From: Anoxybacillus ayderensis
GTDB lineage: Bacteria; Bacillota; Bacilli; Bacillales; Anoxybacillaceae
NCBI RefSeq assembly: GCF_000833605.1
Contig: NZ_JXTG01000001.1
Span: 159,312 to 223,311 of the forward strand
Length of the DNA stretch: 64,000 nucleotides
Direction of reading: 5' to 3'
The notes beneath the pieces were generated by a model. That model had not been told where the DNA came from. It saw only the letters and a program-made list of their open reading frames with translations, and did not search any database. The position numbers and the translations under genes were made by a program. Of the stretch, positions 1 through 9,789 are shown piece by piece. Each line of letters starts with the position of its first letter. Position 1 is the stretch's first letter.

Positions 1-66
1 CCCCCCGACAAGCGTGCGCTGTAATTCTTTTGTCATTGCATATGTAAATACTCCGTCAAACGACAT
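1..66 (-). CDS. rqcH: RqcH (NFACT/FbpA-like) ribosome quality control factor, 5' end only
   Basis: Only the first 22 codons lie in the window; the gene runs off the left edge. The N-terminus begins MSFDGVFTYAMTKEL, the typical opening of the YloA/RqcH (formerly fibronectin-binding FbpA) family. RqcH binds obstructed 50S subunits and directs C-terminal alanine tailing of stalled nascent chains. An AAAGGTG ribosome site on the minus strand (about 75-81) precedes the ATG. The divergent yloB neighbour matches the B. subtilis yloA-yloB arrangement. The identification rests on the N-terminus plus synteny. Confidence 0.8.
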   Translation of the reverse strand, partial: MSFDGVFTYAMTKELQRTLVGG

Positions 67-94
67 CGAAAACACCTTTCTCTTTTTTCTTTTC

Positions 95-103
95 ATTATA
101 CCA
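95..103 (-). promoter_or_regulatory. Extended -10 promoter for rqcH
   Basis: On the minus strand the sequence reads TGG-TATAAT, a perfect SigA -10 with an extended TGn element, about 30 bases before the rqcH start. No good -35 is visible, which fits an extended -10 promoter. A convincing promoter for the divergent yloB was not found in the same gap. Confidence 0.5.
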
Positions 104-167
104 TATCATTTTTTTGTACATGCCTGAATAAGCTGTCATAGATAAGACAAGCGGAAGGGGGAGAGAA

Positions 168-2837
168 ATGAGCTGGCACGGACTGCGTATCGAGCAGGTG
201 GAACAACAAGTAAATACAAAAATTGGCTTTGGATTAACGGAAAAAGAAGCGAAAAGACGGCTAAAACAATTTGGAAAAAATGAGCTATCGGAAGAAAAAA
301 AACCGTCTGCGCTAAAACAATTTTTTAGTCAGTTTCAAGATTTTATGGTGCTCGTTCTATTGGCGGCAACCGCGATTTCCGCTGTATTAGGCGAATACAT
401 TGATGTGGTCGCGATCGTGGCGATTGTCATCATCAATGCTTTTTTAGGATTTATACAAGAGCGCCGAGCGGAAAAGTCGCTAGAAGCATTAAAAAAATTG
501 TCGGCACCAGAATCGCTCGTTTTGCGGGACGGCGAATGGGGAAAAGTGCCGTCTGCTCAGTTAGTCGTTGGCGATATTGTCAAATTCGCAAGCGGCGATC
601 GCATCGGGGCGGACGTGCGCATCATTGAAGCGAAAGGGTTATATATTGAGGAGTCGTCGTTGACGGGCGAGTCGCTTCCCGTCGAAAAACAAACAGCGCC
701 ACTAATAGAAGATGTTTCATTAGGTGATCGTACAAATATGGCGTTTATGGGAACGCTCGTGACGAAAGGAAGCGGTGTAGGGATTGTCGTAGCGACAGGC
801 ATGCATACAGCGATGGGACAAATTGCCCATTTAATTCAGTCAGCGCCAACGATGACGACACCGTTGCAGCGGAAGCTCGAACAGCTCGGAAAAATTTTAA
901 TCGTCATCGCTTTAGCGCTCACAGCGCTCGTTGTCGTGCTTGGCGTATGGCAAGGACATGCGGTATACGACATGTTTTTAGCTGGTGTGTCGCTTGCGGT
1001 CGCCGCCATTCCAGAAGGGTTGCCAGCGATCGTCACCGTCGTATTGGCGCTCGGTGTCCAACGCATGATGAAGCGAAACGCCATCGTGCGCAAACTGCCG
1101 GCCGTTGAAACGCTCGGTTGTGCCTCTGTCATTTGTTCTGATAAAACAGGAACGATGACGGAAAATCAAATGACCGTCACGCACGTATGGGTGAATAACC
1201 GGTTATGGACAGTAAGCGGGACGGGCTATGAACCGAAAGGAACGTTTTTATATAACGGCAAACAAGAAAAGGTAGATGCTGCCTTACAGCAAATATTATT
1301 ATTTGGGGCGTTATGCAATCATGCCGACATAAAGAAAAAAGGAAAAACATATATGATTGACGGCGATCCGACCGAAGGCGCCCTCGTTGTTGCGGCGGCG
1401 AAAGCAGGATGGACGAAAGAAAAAATTGCCGCTGAATTTACGATTGAACATGAATTTCCGTTTGATTCGACGCGAAAAATGATGACGGTCATCGTGAAAG
1501 ATCGCGCGAATCGGCGCTTTATTGTCACAAAAGGTGCGCCAGATATGTTGCTAGAGCGTTGTCGTTTCATATATATCGAAGGTCAGGCGAAACTTATGCG
1601 CGACCAAGAGCGGAAACTGGTGCAACAAACGGTCAATACGCTCGCCTCCCAAGCGTTGCGAACGATTGCGATCGCTTATCGACCGCTTTCTTTGACGGAA
1701 ACAATGAACGATGAAACGAAAGCGGAAAGCGACTTGACGTTCATCGGTTTACAAGGAATGATCGATCCGCCGCGGAAAGAAGTAAAACAAGCCATTGCGG
1801 AATGTAAAAAAGCAGGCATTAAAACAGTGATGATTACAGGAGATCATGTGTTAACAGCGAAAGCGATCGCCCAACAGCTGCACATGATGCCGCCAAACGG
1901 CAAAGTGATGGACGGCAAAACGTTAGCGACGTTATCTGTCGATGAATTAGAAGACGTTGTTGAAGATGTGTACGTTTTTGCGCGCGTATCGCCCGAACAT
2001 AAATTAAAAATTGTGCAAGCGTTACAAAAAAGAGGGCATATTGTCGCGATGACAGGCGATGGCGTGAACGATGCTCCGGCCATTAAAACAGCAAACATCG
2101 GGATCGCGATGGGAGTGACAGGAACAGACGTATCAAAAGAAGCCGCATCGCTCGTTTTGTTAGATGATAACTTTGCGACGATTAAAGCGGCGATCGAAGA
2201 AGGGCGAAACATTTATGAAAACATTCGTAAATTTATTCGCTACTTACTTGCATCAAACGTCGGGGAAATTTTAGTCATGTTATTTGCGATGATATTGGCG
2301 CTCCCTCTCCCGCTTGTACCGATTCAAATTTTATGGGTGAATCTCGTCACAGACGGACTACCTGCCATGGCGCTCGGATTAGACCCAGCCGAAGAAAACG
2401 TCATGAAGCGGCCGCCGCGTCATCCGAAAGAAGGGGTTTTCGCCAGAGGGCTCGGCTGGAAAATCATTAGTCGCGGCTTTCTCATCGGCATGGTGACGTT
2501 AATTGCTTTTCTCGTCGTGCATACGCGACATCCGGAAAACTTAACGTATGCCCAGACGGTTGCCTTTGCGACGCTCGTGCTCGCTCAACTCATTCACGTA
2601 TTTGATTGCCGAAGCGAACGGTCGGTGTTTGACCGAAATCCGTTTGAAAATATGTATTTAGTGCTCGCTGTTTTGTCGTCGCTTGTATTGTTGCTTGTCG
2701 TCATTTACTATCCGCCGCTACAACCGATTTTCCATACCGTTTCGTTGCCGCTTACGGATTGGTTGCTTATTATTGGCTTATCGTCTATTCCGACGTTTTT
2801 ACTTGCTGGCTCGTTATTTACACGTCGTCGTTCATGA
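168..2837 (+). CDS. yloB: P-type calcium-transporting ATPase (YloB type)
   Basis: This 889-residue P2A-type ATPase pumps Ca2+ across the cytoplasmic membrane. Visible landmarks in order are an N-terminal cation-ATPase domain, the actuator motif TGES at residues 166-169, the ion-site motif PEGLPA at 282-287 in M4, the phosphorylated Asp of DKTGTMT at 325, and the hinge motif GDGVNDAPA from 630. Several hydrophobic membrane segments follow in the C-terminal 200 residues. A strong AGGGGGAGAG ribosome site precedes the ATG. In B. subtilis the homologue is linked to sporulation and germination; that role is inferred here. It stands alone between the divergent rqcH and a hairpin upstream of yloC. 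Confidence 0.93.
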   Translation: MSWHGLRIEQVEQQVNTKIGFGLTEKEAKRRLKQFGKNELSEEKKPSALKQFFSQFQDFMVLVLLAATAISAVLGEYIDVVAIVAIVIINAFLGFIQERRAEKSLEALKKLSAPESLVLRDGEWGKVPSAQLVVGDIVKFASGDRIGADVRIIEAKGLYIEESSLTGESLPVEKQTAPLIEDVSLGDRTNMAFMGTLVTKGSGVGIVVATGMHTAMGQIAHLIQSAPTMTTPLQRKLEQLGKILIVIALALTALVVVLGVWQGHAVYDMFLAGVSLAVAAIPEGLPAIVTVVLALGVQRMMKRNAIVRKLPAVETLGCASVICSDKTGTMTENQMTVTHVWVNNRLWTVSGTGYEPKGTFLYNGKQEKVDAALQQILLFGALCNHADIKKKGKTYMIDGDPTEGALVVAAAKAGWTKEKIAAEFTIEHEFPFDSTRKMMTVIVKDRANRRFIVTKGAPDMLLERCRFIYIEGQAKLMRDQERKLVQQTVNTLASQALRTIAIAYRPLSLTETMNDETKAESDLTFIGLQGMIDPPRKEVKQAIAECKKAGIKTVMITGDHVLTAKAIAQQLHMMPPNGKVMDGKTLATLSVDELEDVVEDVYVFARVSPEHKLKIVQALQKRGHIVAMTGDGVNDAPAIKTANIGIAMGVTGTDVSKEAASLVLLDDNFATIKAAIEEGRNIYENIRKFIRYLLASNVGEILVMLFAMILALPLPLVPIQILWVNLVTDGLPAMALGLDPAEENVMKRPPRHPKEGVFARGLGWKIISRGFLIGMVTLIAFLVVHTRHPENLTYAQTVAFATLVLAQLIHVFDCRSERSVFDRNPFENMYLVLAVLSSLVLLLVVIYYPPLQPIFHTVSLPLTDWLLIIGLSSIPTFLLAGSLFTRRRS

Positions 2838-2842
2838 AATGT

Positions 2843-2871
2843 TTTCGCTATATAGCGATATGTGCTATAAT
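2843..2871 (+). promoter_or_regulatory. yloC-gmk promoter with a palindrome in the spacer
   Basis: A perfect extended -10 (TGC-TATAAT, 2863-2871) is paired with only a weak -35 (TTTCGC, 2843-2848). A perfect 14-bp palindrome, TCGCTATATAGCGA (2845-2858), overlaps the -35 and the spacer and could be an operator. The start of transcription would fall near 2878, inside the hairpin that follows. Confidence 0.55.
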
Positions 2872-2874
2872 GAG

Positions 2875-2910
2875 AGAAGGTAATGGAGTGAATCTATTAC
2901 CTTCTTTTAT
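2875..2910 (+). terminator. Hairpin after yloB / start of yloC transcript
   Basis: Ten-base perfect arms AGAAGGTAAT (2875-2884) and ATTACCTTCT (2896-2905) enclose an 11-base loop, and TTTAT follows. It can serve as the yloB intrinsic terminator. It also lies at the predicted 5' end of transcripts from the promoter just upstream, so it may instead protect that 5' end. Confidence 0.55.
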
Positions 2911-2939
2911 TGTCGATAACACATAATGGATGTGAGAGT

Positions 2940-3818
2940 ATGATCGTAAGTATGACAGGATTTGGTCGAGGAAAAAAAGAAGATGAAAACGTGAGCGTTA
3001 CGGTGGAAATGAAATCAGTCAATCACCGTTTTTGTGAAATTTCGATCCGCATGCCTAGACAGTGGGTGATGTTTGAAGATAAAATAAAAAAAGTAATTAC
3101 AGAACATATTGCCCGTGGACGTGTCGAAGTGTTTATTACAATTGAAGGAGAACAGCTCGTTGAACGAACGCTTCACGTCGATTGGCAGCTTGTTGATGCG
3201 TATTACCGGATGCTTACCGATGTGCGTCGTCGCTTTCATTTTGCCGATGATGTATCGCTTCGAGATGTTATACATATGCTATCGGATGCGGTTGAAATGA
3301 CGGAACAGCCGATCGAAAACGATGCGCTTCTTTCTCTCCTTTTAGAAGCGACAAAAGAAGCGGTCGAGCAATTGAAACATATGCGCGAACAGGAAGGAAA
3401 CGCGTTATTAGCAGACATGCTGATGCAGCTGGAGACGATTGAGAAAAGCGCACATCGCGTTGAACAACTGGCGCCAACGGTCGTCGCTTCTTATCGCGAA
3501 CGCATACATAAACGAGTGAGTGAATTTGTACAGGGCGTCGTTGACGAACAACGGCTATTGACGGAAGTCGCTCTATTTGCGGAAAAAGTCGATATTCATG
3601 AAGAATTAAAACGCATATATAGCCATATTGAACAATTTCGTCGCATCGTTTCTGAAGGGGGAGCGGTCGGACGAAAGCTCGATTTTCTCGTTCAAGAGCT
3701 CAATCGTGAAATGAATACGATCGGTTCAAAAGCAAACGATCGCCACATTGCTTCTGAAGTTGTCGAAATGAAAAGCGCCCTTGAAAAAATTAAAGAACAA
3801 GTGCAAAATGTAGAGTAG
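2940..3818 (+). CDS. yloC: YicC/YloC family endoribonuclease
   Basis: This 292-residue protein begins MIVSMTGFGRGKKED, the conserved start of the YicC family, and ends with the family signature around RKLDFLVQELNREMNTIGSKA. YicC-type proteins are single-strand-cutting endoribonucleases; the B. subtilis homologue is YloC. The frame is open further upstream, but the ATG at 2940 agrees with the family start. It is the first gene of the operon with gmk and rpoZ. In B. subtilis remA sits between yloC and gmk; here only 30 bases separate them. Confidence 0.88.
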   Translation: MIVSMTGFGRGKKEDENVSVTVEMKSVNHRFCEISIRMPRQWVMFEDKIKKVITEHIARGRVEVFITIEGEQLVERTLHVDWQLVDAYYRMLTDVRRRFHFADDVSLRDVIHMLSDAVEMTEQPIENDALLSLLLEATKEAVEQLKHMREQEGNALLADMLMQLETIEKSAHRVEQLAPTVVASYRERIHKRVSEFVQGVVDEQRLLTEVALFAEKVDIHEELKRIYSHIEQFRRIVSEGGAVGRKLDFLVQELNREMNTIGSKANDRHIASEVVEMKSALEKIKEQVQNVE

Positions 3819-4463
<645 letters not shown>

Positions 4464-4464
4464 T

Positions 4465-4674
4465 ATGTTATATCCTTCCATTGACTTACTTATTACAAAA
4501 CTCGATTCAAAATATACACTCGTCACAGTTGCGGCGAAGCGCGCCCGCCAATTGCAAGTAAAAAATGACTTAACGATCGAAAAACCTGTGTCGAAAAAAT
4601 TTGTCGGCAAAGCGTTAGAGGAAATTGCAGCGGGTCATATTGAAGTCGTTAGCGAAGAAGAAGCAGCGCAATAA
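4465..4674 (+). CDS. rpoZ: DNA-directed RNA polymerase omega subunit
   Basis: This 69-residue protein begins [20 protein letters not shown] and matches the short Gram-positive omega subunit (YloH), which helps assemble and stabilise RNA polymerase around beta-prime. The start is the ATG at 4465, preceded by the ribosome site GGAGGTGGAG inside the end of gmk; the frame is open further upstream but lacks a comparable site. The gmk-rpoZ pairing is widespread. An intrinsic terminator follows directly. Confidence 0.92.
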   Translation: MLYPSIDLLITKLDSKYTLVTVAAKRARQLQVKNDLTIEKPVSKKFVGKALEEIAAGHIEVVSEEEAAQ

Positions 4675-4684
4675 ACTATTTACG

Positions 4685-4714
4685 ACAACCTAGTTTTTAG
4701 GTTGTTATTTTTTT
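4685..4714 (+). terminator. Intrinsic terminator after rpoZ
   Basis: Eight-base arms ACAACCTA and TAGGTTGT with a five-base loop are followed by TATTTTTTTT. The coaBC ribosome site starts only about 15 bases later, leaving no room for a separate promoter. Confidence 0.8.
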
Positions 4715-4743
4715 ACAAATACCGAACGAAAGGGGCAACGTCG

Positions 4744-5946
4744 ATGCTTCAGCAAAAAAACATTTTATTATGTGTTACAGGGGGCATTGCTGTATATAAA
4801 GCAGCGGCACTCACAAGCAAACTTGTGCAAGCAGGGGCGAATGTCAAAGTCGTCATGACGGAAGCTGCTTGTCAATTCGTTACACCGCTTACGTTTCAAG
4901 CGTTATCAAAAAACGAAGTGTACGTCGATACATTCGATGAAAAAAACCCGAACGTCATTGCACATATTGACTTAGCTGATTGGGCACATATCGTACTCGT
5001 TGCCCCTGCGACCGCAAACACGATCGCAAAGCTCGCCTATGGTTTAGCTGATAACATGGTGACAACGATTTTACTTGCGACGAAAGCACCGGTTTGGCTT
5101 GCGCCTGCGATGAACGTCCATATGTACGAACATCCAGCGGTACAACAAAATATGCGCACGTTGCAGTCATATGGCTATCGCTTTATTGAGCCAGCGGAAG
5201 GGATGCTTGCGTGCGGTTACGTTGGAAAAGGGCGATTAGAAGAACCAGAAACGATCGTCGCTTTGCTTGAACAACATGTTGCATCAAACGAACTGTTAAA
5301 AGGAAAAAAAGTGTTAGTGACAGCCGGTCCGACGCGTGAAAAATTAGACCCTGTCCGCTTTTTCAGCAATCATTCGACAGGAAAAATGGGATATGCCATC
5401 GCAGAGGTGGCGCGCGATTTTGGAGCTGACGTCACCCTCATTTCCGGTCCGACGTCGCTTGTTCGTCCGGAAGGAATACAGACGATTCAAGTAGAAAGTG
5501 CGCAAGACATGTATGAAGCGGTGATGGAGCATTTTCAACATAGCGATATCGTCATTAAAACAGCGGCAGTAGCAGACTATCGTCCGAAATATGTGGCCGA
5601 CAATAAAATAAAAAAGCAGCAAGGAGACTACACCGTCGTTCTTGAGCGAACGATCGACATTTTACAAACGCTCGGCGAACAAAAAACGCACCAATTTTTA
5701 GTTGGCTTTGCGGCAGAAACGAACGATGTGGAACGATATGCGAAAGAAAAGCTCGCGCGCAAAAATGCCGATATGATTGTCGCAAATAACGTCGTCCAAG
5801 AAGGAGCAGGGTTCGGCACAGATACAAATATCGTGACGATATTTAAACGAGACGGAACGGCAAAGCAACTTCCACTCTTGCCAAAATCGGAAGTGGCAAA
5901 ACAAATTTTACGTGAAATTCATGATGAAATTGAGGGACGCCTATGA
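4744..5946 (+). CDS. coaBC: Bifunctional phosphopantothenoylcysteine decarboxylase / phosphopantothenate-cysteine ligase
   Basis: CoaBC performs two steps of coenzyme A synthesis: CTP-dependent joining of cysteine to 4'-phosphopantothenate, then FMN-dependent decarboxylation. The N-terminal half is the flavoprotein CoaC domain, with TGGIAVYKA, the PATANTIAKLA and PAMN motifs and the Cys of GMLACGYVG. The C-terminal half is CoaB, opening with VLVTAGPTREKLDPVRFFSNHSTG. The product is 400 residues, normal for the family. The ATG at 4744 is chosen because GAAAGGGGC precedes it. The stop overlaps priA as ATGA. Confidence 0.95.
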   Translation: MLQQKNILLCVTGGIAVYKAAALTSKLVQAGANVKVVMTEAACQFVTPLTFQALSKNEVYVDTFDEKNPNVIAHIDLADWAHIVLVAPATANTIAKLAYGLADNMVTTILLATKAPVWLAPAMNVHMYEHPAVQQNMRTLQSYGYRFIEPAEGMLACGYVGKGRLEEPETIVALLEQHVASNELLKGKKVLVTAGPTREKLDPVRFFSNHSTGKMGYAIAEVARDFGADVTLISGPTSLVRPEGIQTIQVESAQDMYEAVMEHFQHSDIVIKTAAVADYRPKYVADNKIKKQQGDYTVVLERTIDILQTLGEQKTHQFLVGFAAETNDVERYAKEKLARKNADMIVANNVVQEGAGFGTDTNIVTIFKRDGTAKQLPLLPKSEVAKQILREIHDEIEGRL

Positions 5947-8357
5947 CGGTTGCTTCTGTCATCGTTGATATTCCTACGAGTCAAACGGATCGCCCGTTTG
6001 ATTACGCGATCCCACCTGAACTTGTCGGCGTTGTACAACCAGGCATGCGCGTTGTCGTGCCATTTGGCACACGTTTTTTACAAGGATTTGTGATTGAACT
6101 GAAAGAAACGACGGATATGCCGCTCGAACAATTAAAGCCCATTCATTCTCTTTTTGACGTTGTTCCTGTATTTAATGAAGAATTGTTGCGACTTGGAAAA
6201 TGGCTAGCTGAAACGACGCTTTGTTTCATGGTATCGGCGTTTCAAGCGATGTTACCTGCCGCAATGAAAGCGAAATATGAAAAAGATATTCGGCTCATCG
6301 AACAACATATGCCGTTCATACACGAAAAAGTACGCGCGTTGTTTCGCGACCGTCTCGTCATTCCGTGGAGGGAAGTGGCACAAACGCCATACGTGCCACT
6401 GTTGCAAAAAGAAATCGCAAGAGGCCATATGGAAGTCGTTTACCGAGTTGAAGAAAAAGGAAAAATAAAAACAGAAAAGTGGGTCGAACGGTGCGCGAGT
6501 GATGACGATGTCACACATGCGCTTGTATCGCTCTCGCAGCGCGCCATAAAACAAAAACAAATGCTTGAGCGCCTGCTTACAGCCCGCTCTCTTCCTTTGA
6601 AACAATTGTTAAGTGAAACAAATAGCACGTTTGCTACTGTTCAAGCGCTCATGAAAAAACAGCTCGTCACTGTGACAGAAAAAGAAATATATCGCGATCC
6701 GTATGCTAACCGCTCGTTTACAAAAACAAAACCGCTCCCTTTAACAGACGAACAACGCCAAGCGTTACAGGCGATCGGACAAACGATTGACGAAGATGTG
6801 CATGACGTTTTTTTAATGTACGGCGTCACAGGAAGCGGAAAAACAGAAGTGTATATGCAAGCGATTGATCTCGTCTTAAAAAAGGGAAAAGAGGCGATTG
6901 TGCTCGTGCCTGAAATTTCGCTGACGCCTCAAATGGTGAAGCGGTTTAAAGAACGATTCGGTTCGAAAGTAGCCGTTCTTCATAGCGGCTTATCGCTCGG
7001 AGAAAAGTATGACGAGTGGCGAAAAATTCAACGAAAAGAAGTACAGCTCGTCGTTGGAGCTCGTTCCGCCATTTTTGCACCGTTTGAAAACATCGGCATC
7101 ATCATTATTGATGAAGAACATGAAACGAGCTACAAACAAGAAGAAGCGCCCCGCTATCATGCGCGCGATGTGGCGATTTTCCGAGGTCGTTACCATCGTT
7201 GTCCTGTTGTGCTTGGCAGCGCTACGCCATCGCTTGAGTCGTTTGCGCGCGCTCAAAAAGGGGTATATAAACAAGTCACGTTAACGAAACGAATGAACGA
7301 TCACGCGATGCCGCCTGTAGACATTGTTGATATGCGCGAAGAACTGCGCGCAGGAAACCGCTCGATGTTTTCCCGCCTTTTATTTGAAAAATTAACGGGG
7401 CGTTTACAAAAAGGAGAACAATCTGTTTTATTTTTAAATCGTCGTGGTTATTCTTCTTTCGTCATGTGTCGCGATTGCGGTCACGTCATTCAATGTCCAC
7501 ATTGCGATATTTCGCTCACGTATCATCGCGTCCAACAACAATTGAAATGTCATTATTGTGGGTACGAACAGCGAATGTCGTCGCATTGTCCTGCTTGTCA
7601 AAGCGAACATATTCGCTTTTTCGGAACGGGAACGCAAAAAGTAGAAGAAGAATTAACAAAGCTGCTTCCAGAAGCGCGCGTCATTCGGATGGACGTCGAT
7701 ACAACGAGCCGAAAAGGAGCACATGAACGACTGCTTCGGGAATTCGGAGAAGGAAAGGCTGACATTTTACTCGGCACGCAAATGATTGCCAAAGGGCTCG
7801 ATTTTCCAAACGTCACGTTAGTTGGCGTATTAGCAGCAGATACGATGCTTCACGTCCCTGATTTTCGCGCAGCAGAAAAAACGTTCCAATTGCTGACGCA
7901 AGTAAGCGGTCGAGCGGGGCGGCATCATTTGCCGGGTGAGGTCGTCATTCAAACGTATACACCTGAACATTACAGCATTCAATTCGCAAGCAAACATCAT
8001 TATGAGGCGTTTTATGAACGTGAAATGATGAACCGAAAAAAACACGGGTATCCACCGTTTTACTATTTAACGCTCATTACGGTGTCGCATGTCGATGCGC
8101 TGAAAGGAATAAGCATCGCTGAAAAAATTGCTGCACATGTGAAAAAACATTTGTCAGCTGAAGCGGTTGTACTCGGGCCTGTTGCTTCTCCGATTGCACG
8201 CATGAACGATAGATATCGTTACCAATGCATGATAAAATACAAGCGGGAAGCGAACTTAACGACAGCGCTCCGCACCATTATGGAACATTATCAGCGCGAG
8301 ATGACGCGCGGTGATGTGACGATTACGATTGATTTAAATCCATATATGATGATGTAA
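5943..8357 (+). CDS. priA: Primosomal replication restart helicase PriA
   Basis: PriA recognises stalled forks and D-loops, unwinds the lagging arm 3'-to-5' and starts reloading of the replicative helicase. The 804-residue protein has an N-terminal fork-binding domain, Walker A GVTGSGKTE from residue 294, Walker B DEEH at 390-393, and a two-zinc insertion with cysteines at 509, 512, 518, 521, 536, 539, 549 and 552. The later helicase motifs include GTQMIAKGLDFPNVTLVG. It is complete and translationally coupled to coaBC. Confidence 0.96.
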   Translation: MTVASVIVDIPTSQTDRPFDYAIPPELVGVVQPGMRVVVPFGTRFLQGFVIELKETTDMPLEQLKPIHSLFDVVPVFNEELLRLGKWLAETTLCFMVSAFQAMLPAAMKAKYEKDIRLIEQHMPFIHEKVRALFRDRLVIPWREVAQTPYVPLLQKEIARGHMEVVYRVEEKGKIKTEKWVERCASDDDVTHALVSLSQRAIKQKQMLERLLTARSLPLKQLLSETNSTFATVQALMKKQLVTVTEKEIYRDPYANRSFTKTKPLPLTDEQRQALQAIGQTIDEDVHDVFLMYGVTGSGKTEVYMQAIDLVLKKGKEAIVLVPEISLTPQMVKRFKERFGSKVAVLHSGLSLGEKYDEWRKIQRKEVQLVVGARSAIFAPFENIGIIIIDEEHETSYKQEEAPRYHARDVAIFRGRYHRCPVVLGSATPSLESFARAQKGVYKQVTLTKRMNDHAMPPVDIVDMREELRAGNRSMFSRLLFEKLTGRLQKGEQSVLFLNRRGYSSFVMCRDCGHVIQCPHCDISLTYHRVQQQLKCHYCGYEQRMSSHCPACQSEHIRFFGTGTQKVEEELTKLLPEARVIRMDVDTTSRKGAHERLLREFGEGKADILLGTQMIAKGLDFPNVTLVGVLAADTMLHVPDFRAAEKTFQLLTQVSGRAGRHHLPGEVVIQTYTPEHYSIQFASKHHYEAFYEREMMNRKKHGYPPFYYLTLITVSHVDALKGISIAEKIAAHVKKHLSAEAVVLGPVASPIARMNDRYRYQCMIKYKREANLTTALRTIMEHYQREMTRGDVTITIDLNPYMMM

Positions 8358-8374
8358 ATAAGGGAGGAACCGTT

Positions 8375-8848
8375 TTGGCTATTTTACCGATTGTAACATA
8401 TCCTGCCCCGATTTTAGAAACCGTTTGCCAGCCGGTCACTGTTTTTGACCGCAAGCTGACGAAAATATTAAACGATATGTACGATACGATGATTGCGGCC
8501 GATGGGGTCGGATTAGCCGCCCCACAAGTCGGCATTGACCAACAAATTGCGATTGTTGATATTGGCGACCGCCACAGGCGCATCGAGTTAGTGAATCCCG
8601 TCATCGTTGCCCAAAGCGGTGAACAAATTGGGCCAGAAGGATGCTTAAGTTTTCCGGGGTTATTTGGAGAAGTGAAACGTTCTCAATATGTGAAAGTACG
8701 CGCGCAAAATCGTCGCGGTCGCCCGTTTGAAATCGAAGCGACAGGCTTTTTAGCTCGTGCGTTACAACATGAAATTGACCATTTACACGGCATATTATTT
8801 ACGTCAAAAGTGATTCGTTATTATGAAGAAGGGGAGTTCGAACAATGA
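8375..8848 (+). CDS. def: Peptide deformylase
   Basis: Deformylase removes the formyl group from nascent N-terminal methionine. The 157-residue type 1 enzyme shows all three family motifs: [10 protein letters not shown] (44-53), EGCLSFPG with metal ligand Cys90, and QHEIDH with metal ligands His132 and His136 and catalytic Glu133. Translation most likely starts at the TTG at 8375, seven bases after AGGGAGG; no ATG is available. It overlaps fmt by four bases, pairing removal with addition of the formyl group. Confidence 0.95.
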   Translation: MAILPIVTYPAPILETVCQPVTVFDRKLTKILNDMYDTMIAADGVGLAAPQVGIDQQIAIVDIGDRHRRIELVNPVIVAQSGEQIGPEGCLSFPGLFGEVKRSQYVKVRAQNRRGRPFEIEATGFLARALQHEIDHLHGILFTSKVIRYYEEGEFEQ

Positions 8849-9789
8849 ACATTGTATTTATGGGAACACCTGACTTTGCTGTTCCGATTTTAGAACAGTT
8901 GATCAAAGACGGATACAACGTCGTCGGCGTCGTGACACAACCGGACAAACCGAAAGGACGGAAACAACAATTAACCCCACCGCCAGTCAAAGTGACAGCA
9001 CAATCGTACAACATCCCGGTATTGCAACCGACAAAAATTCGTGAAAAAGATCAATATGAACAAGTGATCGCCTTGCAACCAGATTTGATTGTGACAGCTG
9101 CGTTTGGACAAATTTTACCGAAACCGCTTCTTGAAGCGCCAACGTATGGGTGCATTAACGTGCACGCCTCGCTTTTGCCAGAGTTGCGCGGAGGAGCTCC
9201 TATTCATTACGCCATTTTGCAAGGAAAAGAAAAAACAGGCATTACAATGATGTACATGGTTGAAAAACTAGATGCAGGCGACATATTAACGCAAGTGGAA
9301 GTGCCGATTGATGAACGCGATACAGTCGGGACGTTGCACGACAAACTTAGCGAAGCGGGGGCGAAACTACTTTCTGAAACGCTTCCGAAACTGCTTCGTG
9401 GCGACATTACACCGATAAAGCAAGATGATGAACAAGCAACGTTTGCATACAACATTAAACCAGAACAAGAACGAATCGATTGGACAAAAACGGGAGAAGA
9501 CATTTATAACCATATTCGCGGCATGAATCCGTGGCCTGTCGCCTATACGACGTATGGCGATGAACGTTGGAAAATTTGGTGGGGAGAAAAAGTACGAGCA
9601 TCTTTCCAAGCGAAGCCAGGCACCATTGTCGCCGTTGAACGCGACGGCATTGTCGTTGCAACCGGCAACGAAACAGCGATCAAAATTACTGAATTGCAGC
9701 CAGCAGGAAAGCGGAAAATGAGCGCTACTGACTTTTTACGCGGTGCAACGATTGAAATCGGGACAGTATTAGGAGGAAAGAATGAGTAA
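8845..9789 (+). CDS. fmt: Methionyl-tRNA formyltransferase
   Basis: Fmt transfers a formyl group from 10-formyltetrahydrofolate to initiator Met-tRNA. The 314-residue protein has the hydrolase/transferase core motif [17 protein letters not shown] with the catalytic Asn/His set around it, the segment [13 protein letters not shown], and a C-terminal OB-fold-like domain. The start overlaps the def stop as ATGA, with GAAGGGGAG ahead. It overlaps rsmB by eight bases, so def-fmt-rsmB are tightly coupled. Confidence 0.96.
   Translation: MNIVFMGTPDFAVPILEQLIKDGYNVVGVVTQPDKPKGRKQQLTPPPVKVTAQSYNIPVLQPTKIREKDQYEQVIALQPDLIVTAAFGQILPKPLLEAPTYGCINVHASLLPELRGGAPIHYAILQGKEKTGITMMYMVEKLDAGDILTQVEVPIDERDTVGTLHDKLSEAGAKLLSETLPKLLRGDITPIKQDDEQATFAYNIKPEQERIDWTKTGEDIYNHIRGMNPWPVAYTTYGDERWKIWWGEKVRASFQAKPGTIVAVERDGIVVATGNETAIKITELQPAGKRKMSATDFLRGATIEIGTVLGGKNE

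Noticed and set aside
114..144. Promoter for yloB (TTGTAC with TAGATA).
   Set aside because: Spacing of 19 bases and a weak -10 make it unconvincing.
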